Assembly (NCBI GenBank): GCA_965140765.1
Contig: OZ223309.1
Coordinates: 1,116,001-1,180,000, forward strand
Length of the DNA: 64,000 nt
Direction: 5' to 3'
Source of the DNA: Sunxiuqinia sp963678245
Lineage (GTDB): Bacteria; Bacteroidota; Bacteroidia; Bacteroidales; Prolixibacteraceae
The translations under genes were made by a program, and so were the position numbers. The notes beneath the pieces are model-generated. The model saw only the letters and a program-made list of their open reading frames with translations. It did not search any database and was not told the DNA's origin. Each line of letters starts with the position of its first letter. Position 1 is the stretch's first letter. Positions 1 to 10,400 of this stretch are shown here, piece by piece.

Positions 1-371
1 CCTGAACTGTTTGGAATATGATCTTCCTTACCAATCCATTTTGGCAAGTCTAAAACATCGACAAGAACACTCACTCCCAACTCATTACATTTTTCGATGA
101 ATTTTGTGTGGTGTGGCCAATTTTTTCCCTTTTGGTCCAGTGTGAAATCGTCCCATTTGAAATAGTCATTTGTACTTTCATAGTGAGCCCAATTGTGGTA
201 CTCCCGAATCCATTTCACACATTTGGACAGGTCTTCAAGGTAGTCTTGATCGTAGGATGCTACGTTGGTGTTTGCTCCCATAAACTCAGACATTGTAATA
301 GGTTTTGTTTTCTGAGCCTGGGAAAGATTTACTGATAAATATGTAAAAAATATTAAGAGGAAAAATTTCAT
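1..371 (-). CDS. Secreted clan GH-A-like glycosidase, N-terminal part (cut by window edge)
   Basis: The minus-strand reading frame from the ATG at 371 runs open to the window edge and gives the first 123 residues. It begins with a signal peptide (basic start, hydrophobic stretch, SQAQ cleavage region). It then closely follows the N-terminal halves of the proteins at 50884 and 52398: SEFMGANTN, then CVKWIREYHNWAHYE, then a segment on a helper strand (GVSVLVDVLDLPKWI) and DHIPN. In those full-length relatives the later part carries NEP and TEFGWDT motifs typical of the acid/base and nucleophile glutamates of clan GH-A TIM barrels. Those sites lie outside this window, so activity is inferred from the paralogues. 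The gene follows the hairpin at 411-443 and is the first catalytic gene after the minus-strand SusCD operon. Confidence 0.8.
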   Translation of the reverse strand, partial: MKFFLLIFFTYLSVNLSQAQKTKPITMSEFMGANTNVASYDQDYLEDLSKCVKWIREYHNWAHYESTNDYFKWDDFTLDQKGKNWPHHTKFIEKCNELGVSVLVDVLDLPKWIGKEDHIPNSS

Positions 372-410
372 GATTTTTTTAGTATAGGTTGTTGAATCTA
401 TAAATTAAAT

Positions 411-443
411 ATTGATCCGCTATGATTCCCATAGCGGATCAAT
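411..443 (-). terminator. Strong hairpin after the minus-strand SusCD operon
   Basis: A perfect 14-bp inverted repeat (411-424 pairing with 430-443, 5-nt loop) lies between the DUF1735-like lipoprotein gene and the glycosidase gene at 371. A second inverted repeat, AACGACT at 446-452 and AGTCGTT at 472-478, lies directly upstream of it on the minus strand. No clear T-run follows, so it may be a partial terminator or an mRNA 3'-end stabiliser rather than a full stop. Hairpins in the same position follow the other two SusD genes (19981-20010, 49922-49950). Confidence 0.65.
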
Positions 444-565
444 CTAACGACTTTTATATAAGTTAATTAACAGTCGTTTCTAACAAGAGAATTATGGACA
501 TTACGGGTTTTTTACCTATTCTCTATTTTAATATTTTTCGATGCTGGTGTTTGCGTCCAAACGTC

Positions 566-1150
566 CTAAAGATTCAGTATTTCAGTGTGTATGACAACTA
601 CTGTTGTTTGATAATCTTCGTTCACTTCAGCATCAGAACTGGAAATGTGTATTGCTATGGCAACTACCTTATCAGGAACACTTAATAGGTAATTTAAATC
701 AATTTCCAGATTGAATTTTGCTAATTCACTTCCGTCTTCAACAACTACCGACGATGGGATTGTGTATTTATCCGAAGGTAAAATTATTGTGGAAGTTGAA
801 ATAACAGCTTCTTGAATTAGGTTATTAACTGTATCGTTCTGAACGGTAAGATCAACATTAATGTCGGCTTTCCTTTCGTATCCTGAACGATAGACTCCAA
901 GAGGAACGATAAATTTTCCATTTACTTCATCAACAACAAAACGGGTTGCGTATCCCGGTGTTGGAACGTATTCGGGATTTTCCGGAAGTTTGTCGATAGT
1001 ATAAATACCATGCACTGCGGTTGGCATATACAGCAATTGATCCGGATAATCAGCATCGGTTATTTCCTGGTATTCGCAGGATGTAGCAATTACCAATATT
1101 CCCAAAATGAATGCCAGTAGCTTAATTTTATTATTTATATTCTTTTTCAT
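566..1150 (-). CDS. DUF1735-like surface lipoprotein (SusE/F position)
   Basis: The protein has 194 residues with a lipoprotein signal (hydrophobic segment ending in ATSC, then EYQE). The rest is beta-rich. The pattern of YMP near the N-terminus, a conserved F-V-V-D-E strand, a DINVDLTV strand and an LPSDKYTIPSS segment resembles the N-terminal immunoglobulin-like DUF1735 (BT_3987-type) domain found in Bacteroidota glycan-binding lipoproteins. It starts 21 nt after SusD (1172-2887) as the last gene of the operon, the usual place for SusE/F-like binding proteins. It is short, with one domain and no obvious C-terminal lectin or catalytic module. The likely role is outer-surface glycan binding. 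The family call is moderately sure; function is inferred from position. Confidence 0.6.
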   Translation of the reverse strand: MKKNINNKIKLLAFILGILVIATSCEYQEITDADYPDQLLYMPTAVHGIYTIDKLPENPEYVPTPGYATRFVVDEVNGKFIVPLGVYRSGYERKADINVDLTVQNDTVNNLIQEAVISTSTIILPSDKYTIPSSVVVEDGSELAKFNLEIDLNYLLSVPDKVVAIAIHISSSDAEVNEDYQTTVVVIHTEILNL

Positions 1151-1171
1151 TTTAATATCATTTTACGGTTA

Positions 1172-2887
1172 CTACCACAATGGGTTTTGTGACCAGTTAG
1201 GCATTTTTAATAATTCTTGACGAGAAATAGGGTAGAAGTACATTTTAGGTTCGAATACCCTGTTTTCTACAGTTATAACTGAGTAGGTAAAATCTCCTGA
1301 TTCCGACTTTGTAATTTGAGTTCCCTTAAGGGGTGCATTAAGTGCTGATGTTGCCGTCATCCATCTGCGCAAATCCCAAACACGATGACCCTCAAATGCC
1401 AGCTCGACCATTCTTTCGTGCCTGATTACGTCACGCATTTCATCTTGTGTTAAACCATCAGCAACCGGAGGCATATTTACACCTTGTCTTTGTCTTATCT
1501 GATCAAGGTAGAACTTTATGTCAGCGTTGCCCGGATCATATTCATTCAATGCTTCAGTATACCACAGGTAAACGTCGGCCAGGCGAATTAAACTCCAGCT
1601 ATGAATGCTGGAAGTTCCGGTTAGCAGGTTGATGTTCTCATCCAGGAATTTCTTCAGGTAGTAACCGGTTTTCGTGGCCAGATTTTTCCCTTTTCCGTCG
1701 CGACCGTCTTCCCAAATTTCCATGGTGCGTCCCTTGTAGCTTGAATTATTTACGATAACATTCGCAGACAATCGTGGATCTCTATTTGCATATGGATTTG
1801 CAGCATGATCCGGATTGTTCCAGTCGAAAGGAACAGCAGTTGTCTCGTCAACTTTTACCTCATACGCATCAACGATGTTTTGAGAAGGGGCATTTCCACT
1901 TTTTCCTAGGTCAAAACCAATAGACCAACAGGCTTTTTCAAAACTATTGCTGGCACCGTATCTTCTTACTAAAATATGTTCGGGACTTTGGAAAGATTGT
2001 CCTGTGATAAACAGGTTTCTGTAATTGTCAGCCAAAGCATACCCGGTACCCTTAAGATCGATAACGGCCTTAGCAGCATCCGCAGCATCCTTCCATTTTG
2101 TATTTCTATCTCCTGACACTGAAATTAATTCAGGACTTGAAAAACCGGAAGCCCAGGAAGGATTGTTCCAAAGTTCTGATGCAGCAAAAAGTAGTACTTT
2201 TGCTTTTAAGGCAAGTGCAGCACCTTTTGTAATTCTGCCTAAGTCTGTATCTTCATATTTGGCTGGTAATTGAGCAGCTGATGCATCACATTCAGAACTA
2301 ATGAAATTAATACACTCTTGCAATGAACTGCGTTGAATGTTGCCATATTCATCACCCATTACCATGGATTGTGTAACTATAGGAACGCCACCGTATCTTT
2401 TGATCAATTGAAAATAATAGTAGGCTCTTAAAAATCGACCTTCATACTTCCAACGTTCAATTTCAAGTGAGCGGGTTCTGTAAATTTCCTGTTGGTCAGG
2501 AGCTGGATCAAGCCGGTAAATCTCTAAATCAATCTCATCTGAGTTTTCCAGAAACAAATTTACATTACGAATTGCCTTAAAATATTTAGCCCAAACATCC
2601 CCTGGATTTGAAATTTCATTCCAACTTCCTATATTAAAATCTTGAATGGATGATGTTTCAAGTGTGTGTTCAGCTTCATCGCCTGCAGAGGCAATTAATG
2701 CACCATCAATTTCGAAAAATCCATCAGGCAGATCAGTATAAAGTGCAGCAGCACGAGCTCCGCTATAAGAATACTGAGTATTTACTTCTTCCTCGCTAAT
2801 GTTTGTTATAATCTCCCTGTCAAGGTCTTCACAACTGTTTAGCAAGAAGATCAAGAATATTCCAAGTATATAAATTATATTTTTCAT
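1172..2887 (-). CDS. susD: SusD/RagB-family glycan-binding lipoprotein
   Basis: The protein has 571 residues with an N-terminal lipoprotein signal (hydrophobic run ending LLNSC, then EDLDRE). It shows SusD hallmarks: helical TPR-like repeats, the EGRFLRAYYYFQLIKRYGGVPI segment near residues 150-170, the TKGAALALKAKVLLFAASELWN segment, a RLADVYLWYTEALNEY helix near the C-terminus, an RHERMVELAFEGHRVWDLRRW motif, and an ending in QNPLW. SusD proteins cap the SusC barrel on the cell surface and select the oligosaccharide. It lies 24 nt downstream of the short SusC at 2912-5719, with which it should pair. Ligand unknown. Confidence 0.95.
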   Translation of the reverse strand: MKNIIYILGIFLIFLLNSCEDLDREIITNISEEEVNTQYSYSGARAAALYTDLPDGFFEIDGALIASAGDEAEHTLETSSIQDFNIGSWNEISNPGDVWAKYFKAIRNVNLFLENSDEIDLEIYRLDPAPDQQEIYRTRSLEIERWKYEGRFLRAYYYFQLIKRYGGVPIVTQSMVMGDEYGNIQRSSLQECINFISSECDASAAQLPAKYEDTDLGRITKGAALALKAKVLLFAASELWNNPSWASGFSSPELISVSGDRNTKWKDAADAAKAVIDLKGTGYALADNYRNLFITGQSFQSPEHILVRRYGASNSFEKACWSIGFDLGKSGNAPSQNIVDAYEVKVDETTAVPFDWNNPDHAANPYANRDPRLSANVIVNNSSYKGRTMEIWEDGRDGKGKNLATKTGYYLKKFLDENINLLTGTSSIHSWSLIRLADVYLWYTEALNEYDPGNADIKFYLDQIRQRQGVNMPPVADGLTQDEMRDVIRHERMVELAFEGHRVWDLRRWMTATSALNAPLKGTQITKSESGDFTYSVITVENRVFEPKMYFYPISRQELLKMPNWSQNPLW

Positions 2888-2911
2888 TCTTAAAGTTTTG
2901 TTTGATGTGAA

Positions 2912-5719
2912 TTACTTGAACTGGACTCTGATTCCCGCACTAAACGATTTCATAGCAGGATAATAAGATCCAACTTCAGGATCGCGATAACCATCCATAT
3001 GATCCGAAGAGAACAAGTTATTTCCATTGATGAAAATTCTGGTTTTATCCAGTTTGGCAAGGGGTGAAATTTTTGCAGGTAGCGTGTAACCCAGTTCAAT
3101 ACTTCTGAGCTTAATAAAGCTTCCGTCACGTATCCAAAGGCTCGAATATCTGAAGTTATTGTCATTATTTTCAGATGACAGCCTAGGGTAGGTTGCAGTC
3201 TCAGCTGTTTCCTGTGTCCAGCGGTTCAATGCAATTGTTCCGGCTTTGCCATTATTTTGGAACGCTTCAAAATTCAGCCCGCTAAAAGTGACGGAACGGC
3301 TGGAAATGCCCTGAAAGAATACATCAAAATCAAAACCCTTGTATTCCGCACCAATTCGTAATCCTGCTGAAAAGTTTGGTAACCCGGTTTTTCCCACTGC
3401 GTGAATATCCAACTCATTAATTTTACCATCGTCGTTCAGGTCTTTGTACTTGACATCTCCCGGTTGTACTTCAACCCAGTTTTGTTTTGGACTTGCATCA
3501 ATGTCATTTTGATCTTTAAAGAATCCGATGGCTTCATAGCCAAAAGGTTGATTGATTGGTTGTCCTGTTCTATACAGATAGTCGTATAGTTGAAGTGCTT
3601 CCGAGTTAAAAACCACTTTATTTTTGAAATACCAGGCATTAGTTTCAATAAAAAACCTGAATTCATTCTTCTTGTCATTGCTGTACCTGAGCATTGTTTC
3701 AAAACCTTTGTTGTTTGTTTTACCTTCATTCAGATAGGGTTTTGTGTAGCCCATAAAGTCAGGATCAACAGTGTTCGGTTGAACCAAAATATCATATCGG
3801 TCACGGTTAAAGACATCTAGGGAGATATCCACTTTATCGAATAATTTAGCCTCTAAGCCAATGTTGAAATTTTTCTCTTTTTCCCAGGTAACATTTGGAT
3901 TTGCCAGACGGCCTTGAATTCTCGTTCCGGCACTGGTGTTGCTGGTTCCAAAATAGTATGGATTAGTACCAGGGTATGTTTGGTCAAACATAAATGCAGG
4001 TCCACCAATCAGATCGTTTCCAACCATTCCATAAGAGGTTCTGAATTTCAAATAATTCACCGACTTGTTGTCTTTCATGAAATCTTCATTCGAGGCAATC
4101 CATCCGGCTGATACAGCTGGAAAGAACCCAAATCTGCTTCCTTTTGGAAAGTTACCTGATCCCATGTATGAAAAGCTGATTTCTCCAATGTATTTCTTAT
4201 TATTTGCAAAAGTGACACGACCGCTAACATTTTCATGTTTGATGGGTTGTGAGTTTCCACTAATAGTAAAGTTATCGGAGTTATACATCAAAACTGCACT
4301 AATATCATTCGCCCCGAAATTTCGGTCGTAGTTCAGGAAGCTCTGGATAACATAGCTCCGATTTTGATCTGAAGCACCTTCGCTGGCTTCCAATGATTCA
4401 TCAATCCCGAATTTAGTATACACGATCTCTCCCTGATCATCTTTTGAAATTTCAAAACTTTGATAAGATCTCGTTTTGTTAGATTGACTTAAGAAGTAAC
4501 TGTTAAATGAAATTTTTGGAGTGAAACTCAAACCCTTTGTAATGAAATCCAGTTCCTCGGTAAATCCGATTGTTGAATTTAATGTTCGTCCGTTAGACGT
4601 ATAAAATCCTTGGTTTAAAATATCTCCCAGCGGATTTGAGTACAGGGCGTTGCGTCCCAAAGTACCGTTAGGATTGCGAACAGCAAATTCATTTGGAGGT
4701 ATCACTGCCATTGAATTAAAAACATCTCTCGAATCGTGTCCACCGGGGTTGGCCTGATCCACAACTGTTCCACCTACAGAAATTTCAGTTGAAAATCGTT
4801 TTGTTAGCTGAATATCAACATTCATTCGGAAATTGATGCGCTGATATTTGCCGTTTTCGCTGAATTCTGATTCGTCCCCTGTTCTTAAGTATAGATTGTT
4901 GCTTTTGACTTGGTTCAGCAAAACAAAATACTGAACAGCTTTACTTCCACCAGTGAAATTCAGATTATAGTTTGAAATTGGGGACGAACTGGTTAATACC
5001 TCATCATACCAATTTACATTTGGATGAAAGTATGGATCCGTTCCTTTTTGGTACAATTGAAGATCCTCGTTGGTGTATAATTCAGGTTTCCCATCGTTTA
5101 CCAAAGCTTCATTATATAATCTTGCGTGATCATACGAATCAAGATACTGAGGGAGTCTACTTGCCATTTGTACACCTTGTTGGGTGCTGAATTCAACTTT
5201 GAGTTTACCCACTTTACCTCTTTTGGTGGTTACCAGTAGAACGCCATTTGCAGCCCTGCTGCCATACATTGCGGTTGCTGCAGCGTCTTTTAACAAGGTA
5301 ACTGATTCTACTTCTTCTGATGTTAATTCGGAGAAATTGGATTCAAATCCATCTACTAAGATCAGCATGTCGTTTTTGCCAACCCCAAAAGTGTTTACAC
5401 CTCTGGAATACAAAGCAGAAATTTCAAATCCGGGTTCAGTTGCTAATTGTTGCGCGGTTAACCCTGGAATTCTTCCAGCTAGCTTAAAGGGGAAGCTTGT
5501 ACTAAATGTATTTTGTAGTTCTTCACCTTTAACAGATGAAACAGCACCGGTAACCATCCATTCCGGTTGGCTGTCATAAGCGATATTTATTACGGGCTTC
5601 TCGGAAACAGCAATGCTATCTTGCGGATCTATCTGGGCTTTTAATGTGGCATTTAAGCATAAAGTTATTACAATGAATAAAAATATGCGTCGGTTATATT
5701 TATATATCATGAATGTCAT
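2912..5719 (-). CDS. susC: Short SusC/RagA TonB-dependent transporter without STN or carboxypeptidase-like domain
   Basis: The protein has 935 residues. A signal peptide (ends LKAQ) is followed after only about 40 residues by the plug domain (GAVSSVKGEEL, LAGRIPGLTAQQ, DMLILVDGFE, SVTLLKDAAATAMYGSRAANGVLLVTTKRG). The outer-membrane barrel ends SFSAGIRVQFK. Unlike the other three SusC proteins here it lacks the STN domain and the carboxypeptidase-regulatory-like beta-sandwich, and the usual hinge xVVVGYG is replaced by a divergent NIAYDSQPEW stretch. Import should be intact, but signalling to FecR through STN is not possible. It sits 26 nt after SusD (5746-7485) in the same operon, so it probably relies on the upstream sigma/FecR/SusC for induction. 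A second in-frame ATG three codons in could also be the start. Confidence 0.93.
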   Translation of the reverse strand: MTFMIYKYNRRIFLFIVITLCLNATLKAQIDPQDSIAVSEKPVINIAYDSQPEWMVTGAVSSVKGEELQNTFSTSFPFKLAGRIPGLTAQQLATEPGFEISALYSRGVNTFGVGKNDMLILVDGFESNFSELTSEEVESVTLLKDAAATAMYGSRAANGVLLVTTKRGKVGKLKVEFSTQQGVQMASRLPQYLDSYDHARLYNEALVNDGKPELYTNEDLQLYQKGTDPYFHPNVNWYDEVLTSSSPISNYNLNFTGGSKAVQYFVLLNQVKSNNLYLRTGDESEFSENGKYQRINFRMNVDIQLTKRFSTEISVGGTVVDQANPGGHDSRDVFNSMAVIPPNEFAVRNPNGTLGRNALYSNPLGDILNQGFYTSNGRTLNSTIGFTEELDFITKGLSFTPKISFNSYFLSQSNKTRSYQSFEISKDDQGEIVYTKFGIDESLEASEGASDQNRSYVIQSFLNYDRNFGANDISAVLMYNSDNFTISGNSQPIKHENVSGRVTFANNKKYIGEISFSYMGSGNFPKGSRFGFFPAVSAGWIASNEDFMKDNKSVNYLKFRTSYGMVGNDLIGGPAFMFDQTYPGTNPYYFGTSNTSAGTRIQGRLANPNVTWEKEKNFNIGLEAKLFDKVDISLDVFNRDRYDILVQPNTVDPDFMGYTKPYLNEGKTNNKGFETMLRYSNDKKNEFRFFIETNAWYFKNKVVFNSEALQLYDYLYRTGQPINQPFGYEAIGFFKDQNDIDASPKQNWVEVQPGDVKYKDLNDDGKINELDIHAVGKTGLPNFSAGLRIGAEYKGFDFDVFFQGISSRSVTFSGLNFEAFQNNGKAGTIALNRWTQETAETATYPRLSSENNDNNFRYSSLWIRDGSFIKLRSIELGYTLPAKISPLAKLDKTRIFINGNNLFSSDHMDGYRDPEVGSYYPAMKSFSAGIRVQFK

Positions 5720-5745
5720 TTTTATTAATTTAACTAATTGAGTTT

Positions 5746-7485
5746 TTAGTACCCAGGGTTTTGTACGAGGTATCCCTTAAGTACTTCAGAACGAAGATAT
5801 GGATGTAGGTACATTCTTCTTTTAAATGTTCTGGTCTCAATTTTATAAACTTCGTACCTGAAGTCCGGAGCTGCAGGATCCTGGAAAATTTTGAATCCAT
5901 AGAAATCTCCTTGCATGACACCGTCTTCTTCAGCGATCATCCACCTTCTAATATCAAAGAATCGATGTTCTTCGGCAAACAACTCAATTGCTCTTTCATT
6001 ATGAACGCGTTCCCTAAACTCTTCCTGTGTTAATCCGGCAGGAAGATCAGGCTGTCCTGAGCGTGTTCGGATGATATTTATAGCTTCATAGGCTTGTGTA
6101 GTTGGCCCTTGCACTTCATTTAAAGCTTCAGCGTAGTTCAGGTATGCCTCAGCCAATCTGAATAGAATATCATTTGGCATTTGATTCCAAGATGAAAAAG
6201 TCATTGTTCGGGGGACAAACTTTAAAATGATATGCCCACCTTTATTTTGCTTATTCATTTGGCCACCAGCATAATTTGTGATGACGGGGAAATCTTTATT
6301 GAAGTAAGATCCTGGAATACCAACAGTCTGTGCAAACCGGTGATCAATTTCCTCATATTTTTGTTTCAGGTTGTTTCCTCCAGTATCCGACCATTCCATC
6401 GGTGTTCCATCTTGCTTTTCATATTTATACAAAAAGTTAGCGGTCATGGAATAGCCAATGTGCCATCCCGAACCCATCCCGATTGGGAGGATACTTCCCC
6501 ATGGAAAGGTCCACATATCTCTTGCTCCAATATTTTTATTTTCCAAGATAATTTCGGGATTGTCATTTTTTTCGTAAACGTATCGGTAGTTTTCATCAAC
6601 CCCCTGATCGGTAACTAAGTGAATCCCACCATTCGGAGCCCAGTCAATAACAGCTTTTGCTGCATCAGCAGCTTTTTGCCATCTGTTCTGATCATAGTTC
6701 CCGTAGCAAATTAAATCGTTGTGTGAAGCATCTTCCATGCTAAGGTATGGAGTAGCAGTGTTAAACAGCGGACTGGCTGCGTACAACAAGGTTTTTGATT
6801 TTAACATTAATGCAGCACCTTTAGTGATACGCCCTCTTTGATCAGAACTACGAGTATTCGGAAGAGCCGCAATAGCTGCGTCACAATCGGCAACAATAAA
6901 ATCGACTAAATCCTTAACCGAACTTCTTTCAACAAAGAAATCATCTGTCAATTCAAATTTTTTGTCAATAATAGGAGCACCACCATATCGTTTGAACATT
7001 TCAAAGTGGTTCAATGCTCTTAAGAACAGGGCTTCACCTTTTATTTCTTGTTTGTAGATCTGATCCAGACTTTCAACTTCATCAATCCGTTGAAGCATGA
7101 TGTTTGCATATCGAAGTCCTTTAAAACGTAGGGGCCATCTGAAGTCTTCACGGGATTGGATGTTATCAGCTGTGATATCTCCGGTATTCCATCCTTGCTG
7201 GGTGGTCCATCCCTGTGATGATTCAGTCTCATCACAAGCAATGGATGTCATCGCGTATTGGCTTCCAGTGAGGGACGTTTCTTCTCGGGCGAAAATGGTG
7301 TGTAAACCTGTGCGATACATCGTAGCTACAAACGTTTCAACCTGAGCTTTAGATGAAAAAATGGTATCTTCTGTGACGTCAACACCGGGTGCTTTGTCAA
7401 GAAAATCACCCATCATGTCTTCGCATGAAACAAAAACAGTCAGTGTCAACAGGAAAATTATAATGATTCGTATCTTATTTTTCAT
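5746..7485 (-). CDS. susD: SusD/RagB-family glycan-binding lipoprotein
   Basis: The protein has 579 residues and a lipoprotein signal ending VFVSC, then EDMMGDFLDKAPG. The L-D-K-x-P motif shortly after the lipid cysteine is typical of SusD. Further SusD features are FLRALNHFEMFKRYGGAPI, TKGAALMLKSKTLLYAASPLFN, a RLAEAYLNYAEALNEV helix, the VHNERAIELFAEEHRFFDIRRW motif and a C-terminal VQNPGY. It follows the STN-containing SusC by 11 nt, so the two form the primary SusCD pair of this operon. It should sit on the outer surface and hold the substrate over the transporter. Specificity cannot be read from the sequence. Confidence 0.95.
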   Translation of the reverse strand: MKNKIRIIIIFLLTLTVFVSCEDMMGDFLDKAPGVDVTEDTIFSSKAQVETFVATMYRTGLHTIFAREETSLTGSQYAMTSIACDETESSQGWTTQQGWNTGDITADNIQSREDFRWPLRFKGLRYANIMLQRIDEVESLDQIYKQEIKGEALFLRALNHFEMFKRYGGAPIIDKKFELTDDFFVERSSVKDLVDFIVADCDAAIAALPNTRSSDQRGRITKGAALMLKSKTLLYAASPLFNTATPYLSMEDASHNDLICYGNYDQNRWQKAADAAKAVIDWAPNGGIHLVTDQGVDENYRYVYEKNDNPEIILENKNIGARDMWTFPWGSILPIGMGSGWHIGYSMTANFLYKYEKQDGTPMEWSDTGGNNLKQKYEEIDHRFAQTVGIPGSYFNKDFPVITNYAGGQMNKQNKGGHIILKFVPRTMTFSSWNQMPNDILFRLAEAYLNYAEALNEVQGPTTQAYEAINIIRTRSGQPDLPAGLTQEEFRERVHNERAIELFAEEHRFFDIRRWMIAEEDGVMQGDFYGFKIFQDPAAPDFRYEVYKIETRTFKRRMYLHPYLRSEVLKGYLVQNPGY

Positions 7486-7496
7486 TGGTCTGATTT

Positions 7497-10400
7497 TTAG
7501 AATTTAACGTTGAACCCAAAGTTTATCGTTCTGGTAACCGGATACCCCTCAGCTTCAAATGATTTCGTCGATTCCGGATCTGCTCCTGGTAGTAATTTAT
7601 CCCAGGTAAGCAGATTGTTACCGTTGACATAAAGTCGCACTTGTTTGATCTTTATTTTCTGCAAGATCTTTTTTTGAATTGTGTATCCAATCTCTGCATT
7701 TTTCAAGCGAACATAGCTTGCATCCTCGATATTTAGAGTAGAACGCTGTCCATTGGAAGCACTGGTGGTATTTCCGGTATTAAAGTGAGGGAAACTGATT
7801 TTTAGTCCTTGATCATATCGTTCCTGACTCCAGCTTTCCACCATATAGTCTGGGGCATTTCGGCCTTGCTTAAACGGCATCCAGTAGTTTGAAGGGTAGG
7901 CTAATGAAACATGAGTAGCTCCTTGGAAAAGAACTGAGAAATCAAATCCTTTAAAGTTACCTCCCAGAGAGAATCCGAAAACGACTTCCGGGAAATCTGG
8001 ATAACCGAGAGGAATAATATCATCATTGTTAATTTTACCATCTCCATTGATATCCACGTATTTAACATCCCCGGGTTGAATTTTGTTATTTTGGTATTCA
8101 TATATTGGGCGGTTGGCATCATTGACTTCCTCCCATGTATTAAAAAATCCATCTGCTTTTAGTCCAAACATTTGCCCATACCTTTGATTTGTTCTGTTTT
8201 GATAGGTGAAAGGTCTGGTAATTTCGTCCTGATATTCAACTACGTTATGCGCATAAGTGTAATTTGCTTTTAGCCAGTAGTCCAGTTTTCCAACTCTATC
8301 GTTGTATGAAAGCTCAGCTTCAAAACCGCTGTTTTTCATTTTACCAAGGTTATAAGCAGGCAGCTGAGCTGCAACAACTACTGGAATCACATTTCTTGTA
8401 GCAAGAATATTATCACGCTTTTCTTTGAATAGGTCAAATGTCCCTCTCAGTTTGTCATTTGCAAAAGCGAAGTCAGCTCCGATATTCATTTTCTTAGCGC
8501 GTTCCCATGTTAGGTTTTCGTTACCAAGTGCACCTTCTATCGCTCCTTCATAGGCTTGTTGGTTTGAACCATATTCACCAAATTGAAATATATTGCTTGA
8601 ATAACCGTATGCTGCCGGCATATATAGGAATCGTTTTCCGCCCTTAGAAATTCGAATGCTTCCAAGCTTGTCGTTACCAACAACACCGTACGATCCTCTT
8701 ATCTTTAAATATGTTAAAACTTTGTTTTCTGGGAAGAATGATTCTTCAGATGCTACCCATCCAAGAGAATATGCCGGAAAGAATCCAAAACGTTTTCCCG
8801 GAGCAAAATTTTCAGTACCATTGTAGCCAATATTAACTTCGGCCAGGTATTTGTCTTTGTAACCATAAGTTGTCCTTCCTACTAGTCCCTGATAGCCATT
8901 TGGAACAAGGTAAAGGAAGTCGGGGTCATAGCGTTTACTTTGGTTATATAGCAATAGGGCATTTACATCATGTTCTTTAAACGCTCTTGCATAGTCTATT
9001 CCTGCTTCAAAATAAACCTTCCTGTTTTTACCAAAAGTTTCCTGGAAACCAAAGGGTGCTTCGTAAGTTTTTGGAATCAGAACAATCGATTCGTCTTCCA
9101 AACGCACTGGTCTGTACCGTACAAGATCCTTGCGGTAAAAGATATGTTGGTTGTTGTAATTATTGTATGAAATAGTTGCGTGCGAAGTCAACCCTTTTGT
9201 TACGAAATCGAGGTCATAATTGAATCGGAGCGAACTGTTAAGGTAATTCCTGTAATCCTTGATATATCCGGTTCCTGACAAAAACATCTTTTGAAAAGGA
9301 CTAACTCCTAATGAAACTTTGTTGTCAAGTTCAATAAACTTTCCATCAGTTATCAGAGGCTGGTCAACTGGGTTCGTTGCCCAAACAGCTTCAAATATTT
9401 CATTAACTTTTGAAGAAGTACCAGATCTGTTTTCGATAGTTGAAGAGAGGTTTAGATTTGCTGAAAATCGTTTTGTAATTTCAAAATCGAAGTTTGTACG
9501 GATATTATATCGTTTAAATACGATTGTTGCATCATAGTCTTCAACCAGATCGGTATGATTGATCAAGCCGTCCTGATCAAAATAACCTAGCGAAACAAAG
9601 TATTTAACTTTTTCTGTACCACCATTGATATTTAAATTGTGCTGTGTTTGGCCAGAGCTTTTATCAAACATGTAAGGAAACCAGTCTACGTCTGGATGAA
9701 AAATAGGATCATCATGTACTTTGAAGTGAGCGATGTCTTCATCTGTGAAAATTGGTTCATAACCACCGGTAATGTAGCTGTCGTATTGGGCAGCGATATT
9801 CATGCCATTGGCAAAATCAGCGGCATTCATTGTATTTCTAAAATCGGTAAAGCGTTGAGTAGCGTGTTGCAACGAATAACTAACTTCCGTTTTACCTTCA
9901 GTTCCCCTTTTTGTAGTGATAATCATTACACCGTTTGCTCCCCGCACTCCATACACTGCAGTAGCCGATGCATCCTTTAATATAGAGATATTCTCGATTT
10001 CATTAGGATCAATGCTGTTGTAATTATCTGTTTCAATACCATCAACCAGAACCAATGGATCTGCCGAACCGGTGAAAGTTCCGATACCTCGAATCCGGAT
10101 TGTTGTTTGGTCTTCGCCGGGCTGACCACTTCGCTGCACTGCAATCACTCCGGATAATCGCCCCACTAGAGAGTTGCTGATGTTTGCCTGAGGTGACTGA
10201 ACCAATTGTTTGTCATCAATTGAAACAATTGCACCGGTTACGGTTTCTTTCTTTTGAACACCGTAACCAACGACAACAATTTCATCTACCCCAACGGTTT
10301 CCTCTTCGAGTATAATGTTGAAGCTCGATTTTGATCCAATTGCAACATCCTGGGTTTTCATTCCAACGAATGAAAGTACCAGTGTAGTTACTTCTTCGGG

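Noticed and set aside
6232..6618. Long plus-strand open frames inside SusC and SusD genes (for example 128 codons here)
   Set aside because: They lie antisense to well-supported genes and their translations show no domain, so they are chance frames.
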